Part shown: positions 1-9,222 of the stretch, piece by piece
Layout of the letters: each line of letters opens with the position of its first letter
Position numbering within the stretch: position 1 is the stretch's first letter
Assembly (NCBI GenBank): GCA_016704465.1
Contig: JADJAD010000001.1
Coordinates: forward strand, 868,001 to 932,000
Length of the DNA stretch: 64,000 nucleotides
Reading direction: 5' to 3'
Source: Gemmatimonadota bacterium
GTDB lineage: Bacteria; Gemmatimonadota; Gemmatimonadetes; Gemmatimonadales; Gemmatimonadaceae
The notes under the pieces: model-generated
Told to the model about the DNA's origin: nothing
The model's input: the letters and a program-made list of their open reading frames with translations, nothing else
The model's database searches: none
Position numbers and translations under genes: made by a program

Positions 1-750
1 CGACACCGGGTCCACATGCACCGTGTCTCCAAACGTCAGCTGCCAGTAGACCTGGTCGTACATGACGTACAGCGGCCGCTCCGCCTTGGTGCGCCGCGCG
101 TTCTCTTCCAGCACGAGGTCGCAGATCGCGCCTAACGACTCGGCGGTGAACGCCGTACCGCACGGATTGAGCGGCGAGTTGAGCGCCAGCAGCCGCGCCC
201 CGCGCAGGTGCGGGGCCAAAAGCTCGGCCGAGGGCATGAACGACTCCTCGGCCGTCGTCGCGACCGGGTCCGCGATCGCGCCCGCCATGTGGCAGTAGTA
301 GTTGTTGTTCCAGCTCGGCGCGGGGTACACCACCCGGTCCCCCGGGTCGACCACCGTGCGGTACACGCCGTACACGCCGGGGCGCGAGCCCGACGTGACC
401 AGCACCGAGTCTGCCGGGTAGCGCAACCCTAACGATCGCTCGTAGTACGCCACGATCGCCTCGCGCAACGCCGGGAGCCCGAGACCGGGCGGGTAGTTCG
501 TCTCGCCGCGCGCCAGCGCCTGGCTGATACCCTGTTCGAGCAACGCCGGGATGCGGAACTGTCGCGGGTCGAAGTCGCCCACCGTCAGGTTGCAGACCTT
601 TTCTCCCGACGCGATCCGCTCGCGGATCTCGCCGGCGATCTTGAGGATCGCCGAGCCTTCCAGCGTCCCGACTGGGGTCGAGATGCGACCCGGGGTCCCG
701 GGCCCCCGGACCAGTGCAGTCACGTCAATCACGTCGGCAGCGTGCGTCAT
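1..750 (-). CDS. PLP-dependent aminotransferase (class I/II), C-terminus beyond window
   Basis: Fold-type I pyridoxal-phosphate aminotransferase of the aspartate aminotransferase superfamily; it would transfer an amino group between an amino acid and a 2-oxo acid in the cytoplasm. From ATG at 750 the leftward frame stays open for 250 codons to the window edge, so the last third is missing. Visible marks are the TNYPPGLGLPALREAI stretch (about residues 85-100), an NPCGT loop at 195-199 (usually NPTGT) and a D-x-x-Y cofactor motif in YDQVY at 231-235. The PLP lysine lies outside the window. It carries two TTA leucine codons, both before glycine. Substrate cannot be told from this part. Confidence 0.85.
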   Translation of the reverse strand, partial: MTHAADVIDVTALVRGPGTPGRISTPVGTLEGSAILKIAGEIRERIASGEKVCNLTVGDFDPRQFRIPALLEQGISQALARGETNYPPGLGLPALREAIVAYYERSLGLRYPADSVLVTSGSRPGVYGVYRTVVDPGDRVVYPAPSWNNNYYCHMAGAIADPVATTAEESFMPSAELLAPHLRGARLLALNSPLNPCGTAFTAESLGAICDLVLEENARRTKAERPLYVMYDQVYWQLTFGDTVHVDPVS

Positions 751-994
751 GGTCTTCCTCAGGCGTAGTCGAATACAACGAAGCTATCGGAACATACCGG
801 GCAAGGAACGTCGGTCCAACTGGGGACACCGCGGGACTGTGGCATTGACCGTGCAAGGATCGTCTACCTTCGCGACGGAGGGTGGTTCGCGGTGGCCCGG
901 GCCATATTCCCGGGGGCGGCGCCCCGATTCGTGGGTATACTTACCGTCCTGCAACACCCTCCAGCTCTTCACCTTGCGCTCCGACGGAGCTTAC

Positions 995-1579
995 GTGCGC
1001 CCTTTCGCCCTCGTCCCTGTCGTCCTCGCGTCGGCCGCCCTGCTGGTGACGCTGGCCCCTGCGGCCCGCGCACAGCAGGTCACGCCCCCTGCCACCCAAC
1101 GCCCCACCGCGCTCCCGATCGTGCCCGGGGCGCGGGTGAAGGTCTCGGCGTCGACCCTCGTCTCCCCCCTCATGGCGAACTACCTCGAGATGAAGGGCGA
1201 CACCGCCGTCTTCATCGAGGCCGCCGCCGGACGGGGCATCTGGACGTTCACCCTCGACCAGATCACCAGGATCGAGCAAAGCCAGGGGGACAAGCGCTAC
1301 AACCGCGGTCCCATGCTCAAGGGGGCAGCGATCGGCGTTCCGATCGGGGCGCTGCTCTTCTGGGGAACCACGGGGATTTTCAAGACCTCCGATTCCACCC
1401 AGAAGTTCAACCGCGGCGGTACGGCACTGCTCGGCGCGGCCGTTGGTGGAGTCGTGGGCGCGATCGTGGGGTCCCGCATTCCGCAGGAGTCGTGGATGTC
1501 GCTCCCCCTGCCCAAGCGCATGTCGTTCAACCCGTTTCGTCGCGAGGGGATGGAATTCTCACTCGGCTTCTCGTTCTAG
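995..1579 (+). CDS. Exported protein with glycine-zipper hydrophobic segments
   Basis: A protein of 194 residues whose function I do not recognise. The start is taken as GTG at 995 because GGAG lies just upstream and a clean signal peptide follows (hydrophobic core VPVVLASAALLVTLAP, cut after ARA). After a polar region of about 100 residues come two glycine-rich hydrophobic stretches (GAAIGVPIGALLFWGTT and LLGAAVGGVVGAIVG), of the glycine-zipper kind seen in envelope proteins. The C-terminus ends in an aromatic residue (SLGFSF), which could suit outer-membrane insertion. The reading frame is open further upstream, but that part overlaps the divergent aminotransferase start and does not look like protein. 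Confidence 0.7.
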   Translation: MRPFALVPVVLASAALLVTLAPAARAQQVTPPATQRPTALPIVPGARVKVSASTLVSPLMANYLEMKGDTAVFIEAAAGRGIWTFTLDQITRIEQSQGDKRYNRGPMLKGAAIGVPIGALLFWGTTGIFKTSDSTQKFNRGGTALLGAAVGGVVGAIVGSRIPQESWMSLPLPKRMSFNPFRREGMEFSLGFSF

Positions 1580-1612
1580 CCGAGTCGGACGCTCGCCCCT
1601 CGGCGCTGCCGG

Positions 1613-2338
1613 TCAGTCCCGAGGGGAGTCGAGCCTCGCCGTCTCGGTGAGGCGCGCACCACGCCCCTCCCACTGGTCGAACGTCCGCGCGGCAGAGAGC
1701 AGGCCGAGTGACCACGTGGCGTCCCGGATCACCCGGACTGGGGCGCCACGGTCGAGCAGACCCTCGACCGCCTGCTTCACGCACACATCGGTCGCGACCC
1801 CGCACACGACGAACTCGGGAAATCCGCCCAGCGCCGCGCGCAGGGCGGCGACGAACGCGTCGGCCCCCGTGTTTCCCTCGAACACCGAGAACTCGCGTTT
1901 CTGGATAAAGACCGGGCGACGCTCGGCGACCGCCTGCTGCGCGACGTCGCGGGCGAGTGCCTCGGTCGCATCCCGTGGCAGGACGAGGGTGGTTGGCCCG
2001 GGGTCGATTTCGGCGATCAGGGCCGCGCCGCGTCGCTCTGACGCCTCCGGCGAGAGCCCCATGCAGTGCGGCGGGTACGTCCCCTTGGTCGCGTCGGGCG
2101 ACTCCGTATCGATCTCGCGGTCCCCGTACGCGTGCCAGTCGCCGGTGTAGACGACGACATCGCAGTGCCGGCGCATCCACTCGACCGAGTGCACGATCGC
2201 GGCGGCCGCCTGCGCGGCCCCGGCATCGCGCGCGTCGAAGAGGTCGTGCACGTACAGGCGCCCGTCGGGACGCATGAAGTCGTTCTGCACATCCACCACC
2301 CATCCGACACGGTGCTGGGACTGGGGAGACGGGGTCAT
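1613..2338 (-). CDS. pncA: Nicotinamidase (isochorismatase-family hydrolase)
   Basis: Hydrolyses nicotinamide to nicotinate and ammonia in the NAD salvage pathway. The 241-residue protein has the full isochorismatase-type triad: Asp16 in VVDVQNDF, Lys147 in FIQKREF and Cys186 in GVATDVCV. The D-W-H of YTGDWHAYGD near residue 67 fits the metal-binding region of nicotinamidases. Its ATG at 2338 overlaps the TGA of the upstream nicotinate phosphoribosyltransferase gene by four bases (ATGA), so the two are probably cotranscribed and translationally coupled. That pairing favours nicotinamidase over other isochorismatase-like amidases. Confidence 0.9.
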   Translation of the reverse strand: MTPSPQSQHRVGWVVDVQNDFMRPDGRLYVHDLFDARDAGAAQAAAAIVHSVEWMRRHCDVVVYTGDWHAYGDREIDTESPDATKGTYPPHCMGLSPEASERRGAALIAEIDPGPTTLVLPRDATEALARDVAQQAVAERRPVFIQKREFSVFEGNTGADAFVAALRAALGGFPEFVVCGVATDVCVKQAVEGLLDRGAPVRVIRDATWSLGLLSAARTFDQWEGRGARLTETARLDSPRD

Positions 2339-3630
2339 GACAGGGAACCAGTGCGGTCAGGCGTGTCAGGAGGGGCGAATGTGACCGGCTCGGCGAGGCT
2401 CGTCAGGTCGACCCGCACCAGGCGGGCGTTGGGAGAGAGGCCTCGCCCGGTCTTGCTCTCATGCCGGCCATCGACCGCGACGACGTCGGCGGTGAAGTCG
2501 AAGTCGTTGAGCAGGCCGTCGTTCACGCCGTCATTGTGTCCCAGAAGCGAGGAGCCGATCCCGTAACCGGCCACCGGGACCAGTTCGGTCTCGAAGCGGC
2601 GGATCTTGGCCGGGGTGAAGCCGCCGGAGACGATGATCCCGACCTCGGGGAACCCGCCCCCATCGAGGGCATCGCGCAACCGGCGCACCAGCTCGGGATT
2701 GACGCCGGTGAGTCCCTCGCGCCCCCGCGCCGCCGCCGCACCGACGAGCGCCACATCGACCAGTCGCTCGCTCGTATCCACGCGCACCCCGGCGAGCGAG
2801 CCTGGCCCGAACGTCTCGTGCATGGCGCGGGCAACCGCCAGCGAATCGCGCAGCACATCGTTGTCATAGTCCACGAGGGAGACGATCGTCACGTCGTGCT
2901 CGCGTGCGTGGCAGTAGCGCGTGAAGGCGAGCGTGGCGGCGACGACATCGCCGCCGAAGGCGGCGATCATGGCGTGCGGCATCGTGCCGACACCCGAGGC
3001 CCCCCACCACGCGCCGCCCGCGTCGCTCGACACGCTGCCGGCGCCTCCCACCCTGGCCGCATACCCATCCGGCGTCTGGACCCGCCAGTCGTCGTGGCGT
3101 GCGCCCATGAAGATGACCGGCTTCCCATTCGCGGCGTCCATGACGCGGCGCACGTTCGTGGCCACCAGCGACCGCCGCGCCAGCACCCCCAGGTAGTCCG
3201 TTTCCAGGTGCGCAAAGGCGATGTAGGGGCCGGTGATCAGGAGCGCCGTCTCGTGGGGGGAGACGGGATCCCCATCGATCAGCGTCTCGACGGTGAAGTC
3301 GCGCAGCGCATACGGGCGCCCGGTGAACGGGTGCCGCGCCAGCTGCGTCTGCAGCATCCGGATCACCTCGTACACCCCCGCGATGATCCCGTGCTGCTTG
3401 GCAAAGACCTGCATCTGCACCACCGGGTCGCGCTGGTCGAAGGCGATGGTATTGGCGGTGCGCACGAAGTAGCGGTCGGTGTACCACCCCTCGGCCATGC
3501 GCGGATCGAACTGGAAGAGCGACGCCGGAAAGGCGCGCAGCCCCTCGTGCAGGGCGCGGTGTCGCGCCTGCGGAGAGTGGGCCGGCGGAGCGGCGAAGGG
3601 GAGCGCCGAGGTCACGGCGCGGGAGGGCAC
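2335..3630 (-). CDS. pncB: Nicotinate phosphoribosyltransferase
   Basis: Joins nicotinate and PRPP to nicotinate mononucleotide, the step after nicotinamidase in NAD salvage. Family features are the N-terminal FQFDPRMAEGWYTDRYFVRT, the FTGRPYALRDF region, the central HDDWRV and GTMPHAMIAAFGGD segments and the C-terminal SGGFTPAKIRRFE and GYGIGSSLLG phosphate-binding loops. The frame opens at 3774, only 10 bases from the divergent OsmC gene, which would leave no promoter. The first 48 residues look non-native, so I place the start near GTG 3630; ATG 3702 is an alternative without a ribosome site. Followed by pncA with an ATGA overlap. Confidence 0.88.
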   Translation of the reverse strand: MPSRAVTSALPFAAPPAHSPQARHRALHEGLRAFPASLFQFDPRMAEGWYTDRYFVRTANTIAFDQRDPVVQMQVFAKQHGIIAGVYEVIRMLQTQLARHPFTGRPYALRDFTVETLIDGDPVSPHETALLITGPYIAFAHLETDYLGVLARRSLVATNVRRVMDAANGKPVIFMGARHDDWRVQTPDGYAARVGGAGSVSSDAGGAWWGASGVGTMPHAMIAAFGGDVVAATLAFTRYCHAREHDVTIVSLVDYDNDVLRDSLAVARAMHETFGPGSLAGVRVDTSERLVDVALVGAAAARGREGLTGVNPELVRRLRDALDGGGFPEVGIIVSGGFTPAKIRRFETELVPVAGYGIGSSLLGHNDGVNDGLLNDFDFTADVVAVDGRHESKTGRGLSPNARLVRVDLTSLAEPVTFAPPDTPDRTGSLS

Positions 3631-3784
3631 GAAGTCACGCCCTGAACCTGACCGGGTGCCCCGCGCTTGTCTATGGGGGGCGAACGCAGCAGCGTTCACC
3701 ATCTGCGGCGAGGCCGCCGCAGGCCCCCACCTACTGCGCCCGTCATCCGCGTTAGGCTCGCCCCCCCTTTCCACCTGTCGCCCG

Positions 3785-4246
3785 ATGCCTCTCCACCGCT
3801 ACGTCATGACCGTCTCCTGGACCGGCAACCTCGGAACGGGGACCTCGAGCTATCGCGCCTACGACCGTGCACACGAGCTGACGGCACCCGGCAAGGCGTC
3901 GATCGCCGGGTCGTCCGATCCCCAGTTTCGCGGCGACCCCGGGCGATACAACCCCGAGGAACTCCTGGTCGGATCGCTCTCCGCGTGCCACATGCTCTGG
4001 TATCTCCACCTCTGCGCCGAGGCGGGCGTCGTGGTGGAGCGCTACGTGGATGCGGCCGAGGGCGCGATGGAGATCGACGCCGACGGAGGCGGGCACTTCA
4101 CGCAGGTCGTGTTGCGCCCGCGCTGTACGTACCGCGAGCCCGTGGAGGCGGCGCGCATCGTCCAGCTGCATGCGGTGGCGCATGCCCGGTGCTTCGTGGC
4201 CAACTCGATGAACTTTCCGGTGCGCGTGGAACCCGGCGATGTGTAG
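3785..4246 (+). CDS. OsmC/Ohr family peroxidase-like protein
   Basis: Cytoplasmic OsmC-family protein of 153 residues, expected to reduce organic hydroperoxides through a reactive cysteine pair. The first cysteine is in LVGSLSACHMLWYLHLC and the second in HARCFVANS, at the usual spacing of the family, and the N-terminal half has the typical PGKASIAGSSDPQFRGD and PEELLVGSLSACHM order. The start at ATG 3785 gives an N-terminus MPLHRYVMTVSWTGN that matches the family beginning. The divergent neighbour is the NAD-salvage operon. A CGTTAGG motif lies in the intergenic gap at 3750. Confidence 0.88.
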   Translation: MPLHRYVMTVSWTGNLGTGTSSYRAYDRAHELTAPGKASIAGSSDPQFRGDPGRYNPEELLVGSLSACHMLWYLHLCAEAGVVVERYVDAAEGAMEIDADGGGHFTQVVLRPRCTYREPVEAARIVQLHAVAHARCFVANSMNFPVRVEPGDV

Positions 4247-4250
4247 ACGT

Positions 4251-5735
4251 TCAGCGTCGATCCTGTGGCGGCGCGGTGCGACGGCGCACGACGAGGGCAT
4301 TGCCCACCGCTCGCTCGCCCGTGGGGTCGGACGGGAAGTTCACGATCGCACCATCCACCCACAGCGCACTCGAGCCGCCACCGTCCAGATTCATCGCCTC
4401 CCCCGCACCTAACGCCAGCAGGGCATCCCCCAGCTCGGCGAGCGACATGCCCACGCTCCACGGCCGTCGCCCGTCGACCACGACGAGCAGGAGCCGCGTC
4501 GAATCACGCGAGAGGGCGATTGCGCTGCGGGGATGGCGCGCGGCGGAGAACCGGGGAAAGGTCCCCTCCAGCGAATCGGCCGCGATCCCGACGTTGCGGC
4601 CGGCGCGCACGACCCGTGGCCATCCTCCCACGGCGACGCGCGGGACGCCGACCGAGGGGGCGAGCGCGGCCCGCACGCGTATCTCTCCGCCCCCCTCGGC
4701 CAGGGACCGCACGAACGCGATGGCCGAATCGCCGGTCGCGCTCAGGACTGCCCCCTGCGCGGGGATGGACGTGCCGCCCCCCGGGTGCAGCGTGCGCTCC
4801 TGCAGGCGATAGAGCAGTGTGTCACCGCGCCGGCCGGCGGCCGAGAGGACGACCTCGACCGCGCCTCGTGTCGCGGCGAGCGACGCGCTCCGCGCGCTGT
4901 CGGCGCGCAGCTGCGCGATGCTGGGCGGAGCGGTGGTGGGCGCCGGGGGGCGGGTTGCCGACACGACGCTGTCGCCAACCGAACTCGCGTCGGGATCGCG
5001 GGGACGAGCCGTGGTGGCGCGTTGCGACGTGTCGCGCAGCGTCCGCGAGCCGTACCACGGCGTGTACAGCACGAGTCCGGTAGTGCGCGGTGGGCGATAG
5101 TTGATCCCGACCACGGCACTCGACGCGCCCGTGGTACGGACCTCCGCGTCGAGTGCAAAGCGGTCGATGCGCATACGACCCGCCGCATCGATCGCGAACT
5201 GCGTGTGGGCGTTGTCGAATTCGTCGTGCGGCGAGTCGGTGACCAGCGCGCCCTTCACCCACTGGCCGGCAACAACGTGATTGTTCTCGATCTCGCCCGA
5301 GGCGAGGTCGAAGAAGTCGGCGTTGATCGCGACCAACGGACGCTCGCCGCGGGCCGAGAGTCGTGTCGCCATGGCGCTCACGCGCTCGCGCCCTACCGCG
5401 CGATCGTCCGCGCGCACCGCATCAACCTCGAGCGTGCGATCGCTCAGGTCGATGGTCGCGATGTGGAGGAGCCATGGTCCCTCGGGTCGCAGGAGGCAGG
5501 TGTACGTGACGCCGGGGGCGATCGTATCGACCCGTTCGATTCGCACCGGCGGGTCGGGGAGGCGAAGGGTATCGCTGAGGCACCGGTGCGTCGCCACCGC
5601 CTGCGCGCGGGTGATCGATGGATCGGCCGCCAGCATCCCTGCAATCAGGATCAGCGTTTTCCATATTGACGCACGCACAGCGGCGATAGAGTGTTCGGCC
5701 CATCGCGAATGTCTGGCGCTTCGCGTGTCACGCAT
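4251..5735 (-). CDS. Phosphodiester glycosidase (NAGPA-domain) exported protein
   Basis: A 494-residue exported protein with the phosphodiester glycosidase fold first described for human NAGPA, which in bacteria is thought to process sugar phosphodiesters in the envelope. Diagnostic pieces are NADFF at 138-142, the block SRDSTRLLLVVVDGR, the following SLAELGDALLALGAGEAM and the signature NLDGGGSS at 449-456, then GERAVGNALVV near the end. A hydrophobic segment KTLILIAGMLAA at about 26-37 looks like a signal peptide. ATG 5735 has a GGAG ribosome site, but it is only 28 bases from the divergent TonB-receptor start; GTG 5678 would leave more promoter space. A Thr/Pro-rich insert lies near the middle. 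Confidence 0.82.
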   Translation of the reverse strand: MRDTRSARHSRWAEHSIAAVRASIWKTLILIAGMLAADPSITRAQAVATHRCLSDTLRLPDPPVRIERVDTIAPGVTYTCLLRPEGPWLLHIATIDLSDRTLEVDAVRADDRAVGRERVSAMATRLSARGERPLVAINADFFDLASGEIENNHVVAGQWVKGALVTDSPHDEFDNAHTQFAIDAAGRMRIDRFALDAEVRTTGASSAVVGINYRPPRTTGLVLYTPWYGSRTLRDTSQRATTARPRDPDASSVGDSVVSATRPPAPTTAPPSIAQLRADSARSASLAATRGAVEVVLSAAGRRGDTLLYRLQERTLHPGGGTSIPAQGAVLSATGDSAIAFVRSLAEGGGEIRVRAALAPSVGVPRVAVGGWPRVVRAGRNVGIAADSLEGTFPRFSAARHPRSAIALSRDSTRLLLVVVDGRRPWSVGMSLAELGDALLALGAGEAMNLDGGGSSALWVDGAIVNFPSDPTGERAVGNALVVRRRTAPPQDRR

Positions 5736-5763
5736 GCCACCACTCTCCAGGAGAAGCCGTCAG

Positions 5764-8559
5764 ATGAGAACTTGGGTCGTACGTGCCCTTGCCCTCGCGA
5801 CGCTCGGTTGTGCCGCCACGTCCGTGAAGGCGCACGCGCAGAATACGATTACGCTCGAAGGCGCGGTCATGGGTTCCGACGGTGCAGTCATCGTCGGTGC
5901 GCAGATCGAAGTCCGGAACGTCGCGACGAACGAGCGTCGCAATACCATCACCAGCCAGAGCGGCGAGTTCCGGGTGCTCGGCCTGTTCTCTGGCAAGTAC
6001 ACCGTGGACGTACGGGCGTTGGGTTACAAGCCGGTGCAGGATTCCGTGCAGCTGATCATCGGACAGCGCGCGCGCCTCGCGATCACGATGGAGAAGGGGG
6101 CGACCGAGATCCAGGGTGTGGCCGTGACCGCCGAGCGGGTGAAGCAGGTGGAGGTACAGCGCCTGTCCATCTCGGCCCCCGTGCTCAAGGAAGAGATCGA
6201 GAACCTGCCGATGAATGCGCGCGGGGTCATGAACCTCGCTGCGATTGCGCCGGGAGTAAAGAGCTATGCCCCGCAGTCGGGCCGTGCCCTCCCCTCGGCC
6301 GGCGGCGCCCCGGACCTGCGCTTCATCAACCTGTACATGGACGGGGTTGAGATGAAGTCGCTGTTCAACGGCAACCTGGTCGGGATTCCGCAGACCGGCT
6401 CGCCGCTCCCGCAGGAAGCGCTGGAGGAGTTCCGCGTGTACCTCAACCCGTACGACGCCGAGTATTCGCGCGCCGGCTCGTACGTCATCTCGGCCGTGAG
6501 CCGCCGTGGCACCGACAAGTGGGAAGGGTCGGCGTTCGGCTTCTTCCAGGGGAAGGATTACATCGCGCGCACCTTCATCCAGCAGCGCAACAATACGCAG
6601 CTCCCGAACTACGGGCGCAACCAGTTCGGGCTCAACCTTCGCGGTCCGATTGCCCGCGGCAAGCTGTACTTCGCCGGGAGCTACGAAGGGACGACGACCG
6701 ACAACTACATCGACGTGGTCCCGACCACCACGGCGGCGGCGTGGAATCAGTACCGCGGCTCGTTCCTCGCGCCGCAGAAGAACCACACGTTCTTCACCAG
6801 GCTCACGGCCACGCCGAACAACAAGAGCACGTACGACTTCATGTGGTCGACGCGCATCCTCGATGGCGAGGGGAACTTCGGTGGTCGCTCGTCGCGCGAT
6901 GCGGGGATCTCGCAGGAGTACCTGATCAACACCGCACAGCTGCGGCACCGCTGGCTCCCGGCGACCAACCTCGTCAACGAGTTCTCGCTCCAGTACGTGC
7001 AGTGGGATCACACCGAGGCGCCGCTCTTCCCGGGCCCCACGCGCACCTATCCCGGCATCATCACGGGGACATCCGGCTTCCCGCTCGAGCTGAGCGAGAA
7101 GCACTTCCGCCTCGTGAACCGTTCCACGTACAACCTCGACAACTTCAAGGGGAACCACCTCATCAAGTTCGGCGTGGAACTGGCCAAGATCGACGGAAGC
7201 CAGTACCTCCCGTCGAACAGTTTCGGCTCGTTCTCGTTCCTGACCGACACCTCGACGCTCCCGAACGCCGCGTCCATCTCGGTCGGGTTCACCGACCCGG
7301 CCGGGACCGAGGACGCCCGCGCCAAGGCGACGGGGTACTCCACCGGCTTCTACGTGAACGACGAGTGGCGCCCGGTGGACAACCTCACCGTGAACGTGGG
7401 GCTGCGGTATGACGCCGAGCTGAATACGCTCAACAATGACTACACGGTGCCGTGGGCAAGCGACACCCGCCTCACGTCGCGAACGGAGCTCAACGACTAC
7501 ATCAACCGCGGCGACCGCAAGAACGACCTGAACAACTTCTCGCCCCGCATCTCGTTCTCGTGGGATCCGAACCGCAAGAACCAGACGTTCCTGCGCGGCG
7601 GCTACGCCATCCTCTTCGATCGCGTCACGTCGTTCATCGGCTTCCAGGAGCGGCTCAACTCCACGTGGCGCTCGTACACCTTCGCCAACCCCGGCACGAC
7701 CGACCCGAACGTGCTGCGTCAGCGTGTTGCTGCTGGCGGTGCGACGGCGCCGCTGTCGCCCGTGATGGTGAAGAACCTGATGCAGACGCCGGAAAACCGG
7801 CAGTTCTCGCTCGGCGTGGGCCACCAGCTCACCGATGCCTTCGGCATCAACGTGGACTACGTGCGCCAGGACATCCGGAACCTCTACGTCCGGCTCAACG
7901 CCAACTGGTTCAACCGCACCACCAACGCCCGCGTGCTGAGCCCGGCGTACGGCGACATCATCCTGTGGGACGACTTCGGGAAGGCGAAGTTCGACGGACT
8001 CGTGACGCAGGCGACGTACAGCAAGAACGGGCAGCGGCTCAACCTGGCCTACACCCTGGGCTGGTACAAGTCGGAGTTCGACGGGAACCTGGCGGCCGTC
8101 TTCCCCGACCGCGCCTCGTACCAGATGCAGTACACGACCGGCGACGAGCGGCATCGCTTCGTCCTGTCGAACATCAACCGGCTCCCGCTCGGCGTGCAGC
8201 TGTCGGCCATCACCACCATCGCCTCGCCGCGCCCGTTCGTCGGGATCGTCGGGCGTGACGAGAACAACAACAACGTCACCTTTGATGACTGGCCGAACGG
8301 GGTGCGCGTGCAGCGTCCGGAGAGCTCGTGGGAGAACTGGTACAAGACGGTCGACCTGCGCCTGCAGCGCGCGCTGATCCAGCGCGGGTCGCAGAAGATC
8401 ACCGTCATGGCCGAGGTCTTCAACCTGTTCAACAGCGAGAACATCTCGGCGTACGGCGGGCAGCAGTTCCAGGGGACGACTGCGATCCCGACGTTCGGGC
8501 AGTCCACCGGCGCCTTCGCAGCCCGTCAGGCGCAGCTCGGGCTCAAGGTCGAGTTCTAG
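5764..8559 (+). CDS. TonB-dependent receptor, Oar-like, with carboxypeptidase-regulatory domain
   Basis: Outer-membrane receptor of 931 residues that would import a large ligand using TonB energy. ATG 5764 is preceded by AGGAG eight bases upstream and begins a signal peptide ending near HAQ. Residues about 28-110 form a carboxypeptidase-regulatory-like beta domain (ITLEGAVMGSDGAVIVG), then a plug domain (FINLYMDGVEMKSLFNG, EALEEFRVYLNPYDAEYSRAGSYVI) and a long barrel rich in aromatic strand ends. The chain ends in LKVEF, with the terminal phenylalanine expected for BAM-assembled barrels. This is the class often annotated as Oar-like in Acidobacteriota and Gemmatimonadota. The ligand is unknown. 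A 13-bp hairpin follows the stop codon. Confidence 0.92.
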   Translation: MRTWVVRALALATLGCAATSVKAHAQNTITLEGAVMGSDGAVIVGAQIEVRNVATNERRNTITSQSGEFRVLGLFSGKYTVDVRALGYKPVQDSVQLIIGQRARLAITMEKGATEIQGVAVTAERVKQVEVQRLSISAPVLKEEIENLPMNARGVMNLAAIAPGVKSYAPQSGRALPSAGGAPDLRFINLYMDGVEMKSLFNGNLVGIPQTGSPLPQEALEEFRVYLNPYDAEYSRAGSYVISAVSRRGTDKWEGSAFGFFQGKDYIARTFIQQRNNTQLPNYGRNQFGLNLRGPIARGKLYFAGSYEGTTTDNYIDVVPTTTAAAWNQYRGSFLAPQKNHTFFTRLTATPNNKSTYDFMWSTRILDGEGNFGGRSSRDAGISQEYLINTAQLRHRWLPATNLVNEFSLQYVQWDHTEAPLFPGPTRTYPGIITGTSGFPLELSEKHFRLVNRSTYNLDNFKGNHLIKFGVELAKIDGSQYLPSNSFGSFSFLTDTSTLPNAASISVGFTDPAGTEDARAKATGYSTGFYVNDEWRPVDNLTVNVGLRYDAELNTLNNDYTVPWASDTRLTSRTELNDYINRGDRKNDLNNFSPRISFSWDPNRKNQTFLRGGYAILFDRVTSFIGFQERLNSTWRSYTFANPGTTDPNVLRQRVAAGGATAPLSPVMVKNLMQTPENRQFSLGVGHQLTDAFGINVDYVRQDIRNLYVRLNANWFNRTTNARVLSPAYGDIILWDDFGKAKFDGLVTQATYSKNGQRLNLAYTLGWYKSEFDGNLAAVFPDRASYQMQYTTGDERHRFVLSNINRLPLGVQLSAITTIASPRPFVGIVGRDENNNNVTFDDWPNGVRVQRPESSWENWYKTVDLRLQRALIQRGSQKITVMAEVFNLFNSENISAYGGQQFQGTTAIPTFGQSTGAFAARQAQLGLKVEF

Positions 8560-8570
8560 GCGTCACCCGT

Positions 8571-8602
8571 CGCGATGAGGCGCCCTCGCGCGCCTCATCG
8601 CG
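8571..8602. terminator. Bidirectional hairpin between TonB receptor and MarR gene
   Basis: A perfect 13-bp inverted repeat (CGCGATGAGGCGC and its complement) around a 6-base loop, lying in the 43-base gap between two convergent genes. There is no T-tract, so Rho-independent action is inferred from position and stem strength only. Confidence 0.6.
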
Positions 8603-9127
8603 TCATGCCTGCTCCGTCGGCGCTCCCTCCCGCGCTCCCTCCATCGACCCCTCCCGACGCTCCGCGAGCCGGGCCTCCAGCGTGCGCGTCATCTGCTCCA
8701 GCAGTTGCAGCGCGTGCTCAACGCTCGCCGCCTCCGAGCCGTCCAGGACGCTGGCCGCGGCGCGCTCCACGCTCCCCTCGGATGTTTTCAGGAGCTGCTC
8801 TCCCTGGGTCGTGAGGGCGACGAGGACCTGCCGCGCGTCGTTTTCCGAGCGCTGGCGCGAGAGCAACCCACGCCCTTCCAGGCGACGCAGCGCCGCCGAC
8901 AGCGTCCCGGGATGCACGTGGAGCAATGCGCTCAGCGTCCCGGCCCCAACCGTTCCGAGGTGGCCGACGATGCGCAAGATCATGCGCTGCTGCGCTGTCA
9001 CGCCCGAGGTGCGGTGCATTGCACTCGACGTGACCTCGAGCGCGTGATTCAAGCTCCACAGCGCCCGCAGGAACTCGAGGACCGGCGGGAGCGGCGGCGC
9101 CTCGGGGCGCGGAGTACGAAAGGGCAT
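8603..9127 (-). CDS. MarR-family transcriptional regulator
   Basis: A winged helix-turn-helix regulator of 174 residues. The core reads VTAQQRMILRIVGHLGTVGAGTLSALLHVHPGTLSAALRRLEGRGLLSRQRSENDARQVLVALTTQGEQLL, the standard MarR order of recognition helix then wing with the D-x-R (NDAR) motif. A C-terminal helix rich in Glu and Arg would serve dimerisation. It lies downstream of otsA-otsB on the same strand with a 95-base gap, so it may be read with the trehalose genes, although its targets cannot be told from the sequence. The ribosome site before ATG 9127 is weak. Confidence 0.85.
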   Translation of the reverse strand: MPFRTPRPEAPPLPPVLEFLRALWSLNHALEVTSSAMHRTSGVTAQQRMILRIVGHLGTVGAGTLSALLHVHPGTLSAALRRLEGRGLLSRQRSENDARQVLVALTTQGEQLLKTSEGSVERAAASVLDGSEAASVEHALQLLEQMTRTLEARLAERREGSMEGAREGAPTEQA

Positions 9128-9222
9128 GAGGTCGAGGAGTGCGTGCGTGAGATGACGACCGGGATCGATCCAAGCGCACCCCGAGTCGATGCGGCGATGC
9201 TTCGCGAAGGTGCAGTAGTTCG

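Noticed and set aside
936..941. TATACT as a -10 element for the glycine-zipper gene
   Set aside because: The spacing region upstream has no matching -35 hexamer, and promoter rules for this phylum are not known well enough to call it.
784..972. 62-codon minus-strand frame before the glycine-zipper gene
   Set aside because: No ribosome site or recognisable protein; it lies in the likely promoter region of the two divergent genes.
5728..8154. 808-codon open frame opposite the TonB receptor
   Set aside because: It is an antisense shadow caused by high G+C codon use: the translation is rich in Arg, Val, His and Glu with no domain, while the plus strand has clear receptor motifs.
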